Assembly (NCBI GenBank): GCA_964019425.1
Contig: OZ025790.1
Coordinates: 1,116,001 to 1,180,000 of the forward strand
Direction of reading: 5' to 3'
Length of the DNA stretch: 64,000 bases
Origin: Flectonema sp. DT1601
Lineage: Eukaryota > Euglenozoa > Diplonemea > Diplonemida > Diplonemidae
Shown: piece after piece, positions 61,762 through 64,000 of the stretch
How positions within the stretch are numbered: position 1 is the stretch's first letter
Layout of the letters: each line of letters opens with the position of its first letter
Translations under genes and position numbers: made by a program
The notes under the pieces: generated by a model
What the model was told of the DNA's origin: nothing
Seen by the model: the letters and a program-made list of their open reading frames with translations, nothing else
Database searches by the model: none

Positions 61762-64000
61762 ATGCCTGGGAAGCTTAAAAATATGTTCGAGCAGAATCTT
61801 GAAGAGGAAGAGCCACCTCCAATCATTCCAAGAAGGCCAAAGCCGGGAGTTAAAAAATCATTTTTGCAAAAGACTGGAGATGGTGATCCTTCCCCGGTAA
61901 AATCACCGAAAACAGAAGTCTTGCCATCACCAAAAAGATTGCCAGTCCTGGAAATACCTAATTTAGACACGGAAGTCAAGGAGGAGATTGTAGCTCCTGA
62001 TCAAGTGCAGTTAGTAACACAGACGGGCTCACCATCCTCAGGAGTTGAGGAGTCCCTTCTTAGAAAGGCACCAGAACCGGAAAAACAAAACCCCCCGACA
62101 AGGAATGAAACCCCAAAAACGAAAGAACTTCCGGGGAGGAAAGAAGTTCCAGAAATGAATAAACTCCCTGAGAACGATGTGATACCAGGCGGTGATGTTA
62201 TTCAACCACCGCAGCAACAACAACAGCAAGAGGAGAGTCGACCGCCAACTCCAAGTGACATTGATGAAAATGAAAAGGAACTACCGATGCCGGTTGCGGA
62301 TGTTTCAATGATGGCATCGCCTGTTCCGTTTATGTCATCCGCTGCTCCAATTGCGACACCGACACCTGCATCACCACATCAACAGATTGGAGGTTCAGGG
62401 TTTAGTTATCCTAGAGCACCTACACCTCCTCCACAAAAAATTGTTTTAGAAATTCGTTTACCAGAACCTGCTCCAGCTAGTGCTCCAACAACAGCCCCTA
62501 TCACTACCAAACAGATTGTTAGGTCAGAATCGAATTCAACTGCAATGCGAATCGAAGAGTCTGACATTGCAGCGAGTCCTCAATTCGTTTCTAAAACACC
62601 TTCAGTAGCTCCTTGGGAAGGTCCATCGTCAACTACTGTTCCACATTCAGATCCAAGAAGAGAATTGTCATCTACTCCTATTAATAATTATGAACAACAC
62701 GTACCTTTTATATTACCCTCGATTAATGACATCAGTGCTACGATGGAAGCATTACAGAAGAGTATGAGTCCTCAACAACATGATTCAGTCAGGAGTTCTG
62801 TTGGAACTCCGACACCAACTCAGAGTAGTTTACCGCAACGGAGATCATCAATTTCAGCTGCTGTACCTCCAGTGTATCCGGAAGAGTTAAAAAAGACGTT
62901 GGATGAAATTATGAATTCACTAGGTACCATCAACAGTGACGTATTAACATCACTTCAAGGAATTGGATTGCAAACCAACACTAGAGAATCAGAGCTTGCT
63001 GTACCACAACCAACATCCAGTTCGATTCCCGGACCTGAATATATTTCACAACAACACACTGCATCGATAGAATCTAATAAAGAAATTAAACGAGAGATTG
63101 ACAGGTTGAGATCAAAACAGCAGCAAGCTGAACGCAAGAATGAGCTCGATTGTTTATCACAAGAAATCTACAACTTAAAACAACAACAAAAAGAACAAGA
63201 GAAGGTAAGGACTTCCTTATTAGATTTACAGCTACTACAACAGTCAATCATGTCTGAGCAGTTCCAAAAACAAATGGGAGCCTCTCATCGTCAAAAGGCG
63301 ATTGATAAGCAACAACGACACTACCTGGCTAAGTATTTGGAATACCAAAAAGAATTAAATAAAACAATAAAGAAAAGCGGCGTATCACAACCACAAGTCC
63401 AACAAGAAGAACGATTCTCACCTGCTGTTGACATCAACGAGGAGATTGCGAAGCATCTTCGGGCAGTTGGAGCAGGTGGTGGTCACAGGTTGATAGACGA
63501 TGGGAGTACTGATAGTCAGCTGTCACAACCGCAGTCGAAAAAGAAGAGTTCAGACAATCAATCAGTTCCTGCTGTCTTAACAACAAAAAGAAATTATCAA
63601 CAACAATACCCAAGTTCTTCAATAGGTGAATCTCCTCGTATAGCGTCTCATAGTAAACCTATCGCAAGCAATCAGGTTGATCCCGAAGTACGAGAATGGC
63701 TTGTTCACCTTCGATTAGAACGTTACATTTCTATATTTACAGTTCATCAGATAACTCTTGAGTCCTTTGTGAGATTAACTGATACGGATATTGTTGAGAT
63801 GGGAATCACAGCACTCGGTCCTCGTAAAGTACTTCAAAGGTTTATTGAAGAATACCAGAAAAGTAAAAGTCCAGGTAGAGTTGTTGTCCCCTCAACAACA
63901 CCTGGGAAGTTAGTACAGCCGATGAGGGTTTCAAAAAGTATTGAGAAATCTGTTGAGAGGGATAGAGTGAATAGAGAACGAGAACGGGAGCGTACCAGAC
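61762..64000 (+). CDS. SAM-domain scaffold protein, 3' end outside window
   Basis: A frame open from ATG 61762 to the window end, 746 complete codons without a stop. Residues ~1-380 are Pro/Ser/Thr/Glu-rich and disordered, with a Gln run near residue 155. Residues ~430-545 are a coiled-coil region rich in Gln, Lys and Glu (EIKREIDRLRSKQQQAERKN). Residues 646-699 form a SAM domain: WLVHLRLERYISIF...FVRLTDTDIVEMGI...GPRKVLQRFIEEY, with the typical L-x-x-Y...F...I-x-x-x-x-L-x-x-L-x-x-x-D-L-x-x-x-G-I-x-x-x-G-x-R-x-K-I-L layout. A basic, Arg/Glu-rich region follows. SAM domains polymerise or bind other SAM domains or RNA. A structural role is inference. Confidence 0.85.
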   Translation, partial: MPGKLKNMFEQNLEEEEPPPIIPRRPKPGVKKSFLQKTGDGDPSPVKSPKTEVLPSPKRLPVLEIPNLDTEVKEEIVAPDQVQLVTQTGSPSSGVEESLLRKAPEPEKQNPPTRNETPKTKELPGRKEVPEMNKLPENDVIPGGDVIQPPQQQQQQEESRPPTPSDIDENEKELPMPVADVSMMASPVPFMSSAAPIATPTPASPHQQIGGSGFSYPRAPTPPPQKIVLEIRLPEPAPASAPTTAPITTKQIVRSESNSTAMRIEESDIAASPQFVSKTPSVAPWEGPSSTTVPHSDPRRELSSTPINNYEQHVPFILPSINDISATMEALQKSMSPQQHDSVRSSVGTPTPTQSSLPQRRSSISAAVPPVYPEELKKTLDEIMNSLGTINSDVLTSLQGIGLQTNTRESELAVPQPTSSSIPGPEYISQQHTASIESNKEIKREIDRLRSKQQQAERKNELDCLSQEIYNLKQQQKEQEKVRTSLLDLQLLQQSIMSEQFQKQMGASHRQKAIDKQQRHYLAKYLEYQKELNKTIKKSGVSQPQVQQEERFSPAVDINEEIAKHLRAVGAGGGHRLIDDGSTDSQLSQPQSKKKSSDNQSVPAVLTTKRNYQQQYPSSSIGESPRIASHSKPIASNQVDPEVREWLVHLRLERYISIFTVHQITLESFVRLTDTDIVEMGITALGPRKVLQRFIEEYQKSKSPGRVVVPSTTPGKLVQPMRVSKSIEKSVERDRVNRERERERTR

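Overview
The window comes from a eukaryotic, probably protist, nuclear genome. Evidence: short GT-AG introns (e.g. 43982-44041, 61296-61356), a non-LTR retrotransposon, several cut-and-paste transposons, multi-pass membrane proteins with ShKT-like ectodomains, and very frequent poly-A/poly-T tracts. All ten conventional genes in the right half (38.4-64 kb) lie on the + strand, and several have a pyrimidine-rich tract plus AG shortly before the start codon. This, with a tyrosine-recombinase fragment of the DIRS/VIPER/TATE kind, loosely suggests a euglenozoan-like organism. That is inference only.

The left half (1-35.5 kb) is accessory DNA built on one satellite. Its ~125-135 bp monomers alternate between two types (A and B), carry two or three dyad-symmetric cores each, and are separated by A- and T-tracts. 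The satellite sits in blocks bounded by a 'head' sequence (copies at 2716-3120, 12449-12858, 18708-19087, 24804-25215) and a 'tail' sequence (copies at 7048-7538, 8327-8681, 13446-13932). Orientations are +, -, -, +. Thus 2.7-12.86 kb is a ~10 kb imperfect palindrome, and a second pair of heads faces outward around a retrotransposon.

Many mobile elements are nested in the satellite: a 5'-truncated copy (1-2043) and a longer broken copy (19088-24803) of an R2-like retrotransposon with restriction-like endonuclease; two related MULE-like elements carrying GC-rich hairpins and tRNA-like segments; an element with 594 bp direct terminal repeats; a TA-flanked element with ~190 bp inverted repeats; a hAT-like element; and an unclassified GC-richer insert. 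In several cases the empty site can be read from neighbouring satellite units, so target-site duplications can be assigned.

The junction (35.5-38.4 kb) holds gene remnants, a decayed pogo-like transposon inserted in an (ATT)n microsatellite, a ~290 bp ATT tract, a possible DNA polymerase B scrap and a third copy of a small TA-flanked MITE.

The right half is a co-directional gene block: a helical protein with a tiny 3' intron, a protein with about five predicted beta-grasp folds, a gamma-glutamyl-phosphate-reductase homologue lacking the catalytic cysteine, a small coiled-coil protein, a Gln-rich membrane protein, two tandem paralogues that combine a PqiA-like membrane core with 11 and 6 ShKT-like six-cysteine modules, a small membrane protein, a UPF0390-like basic protein, and a long SAM-domain scaffold protein running off the window. 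Intergenic DNA at 45.5-48.3 and 55.7-60.5 kb is low in complexity; the latter contains dispersed repeats and an isolated match to the 5' end of 18S rRNA.
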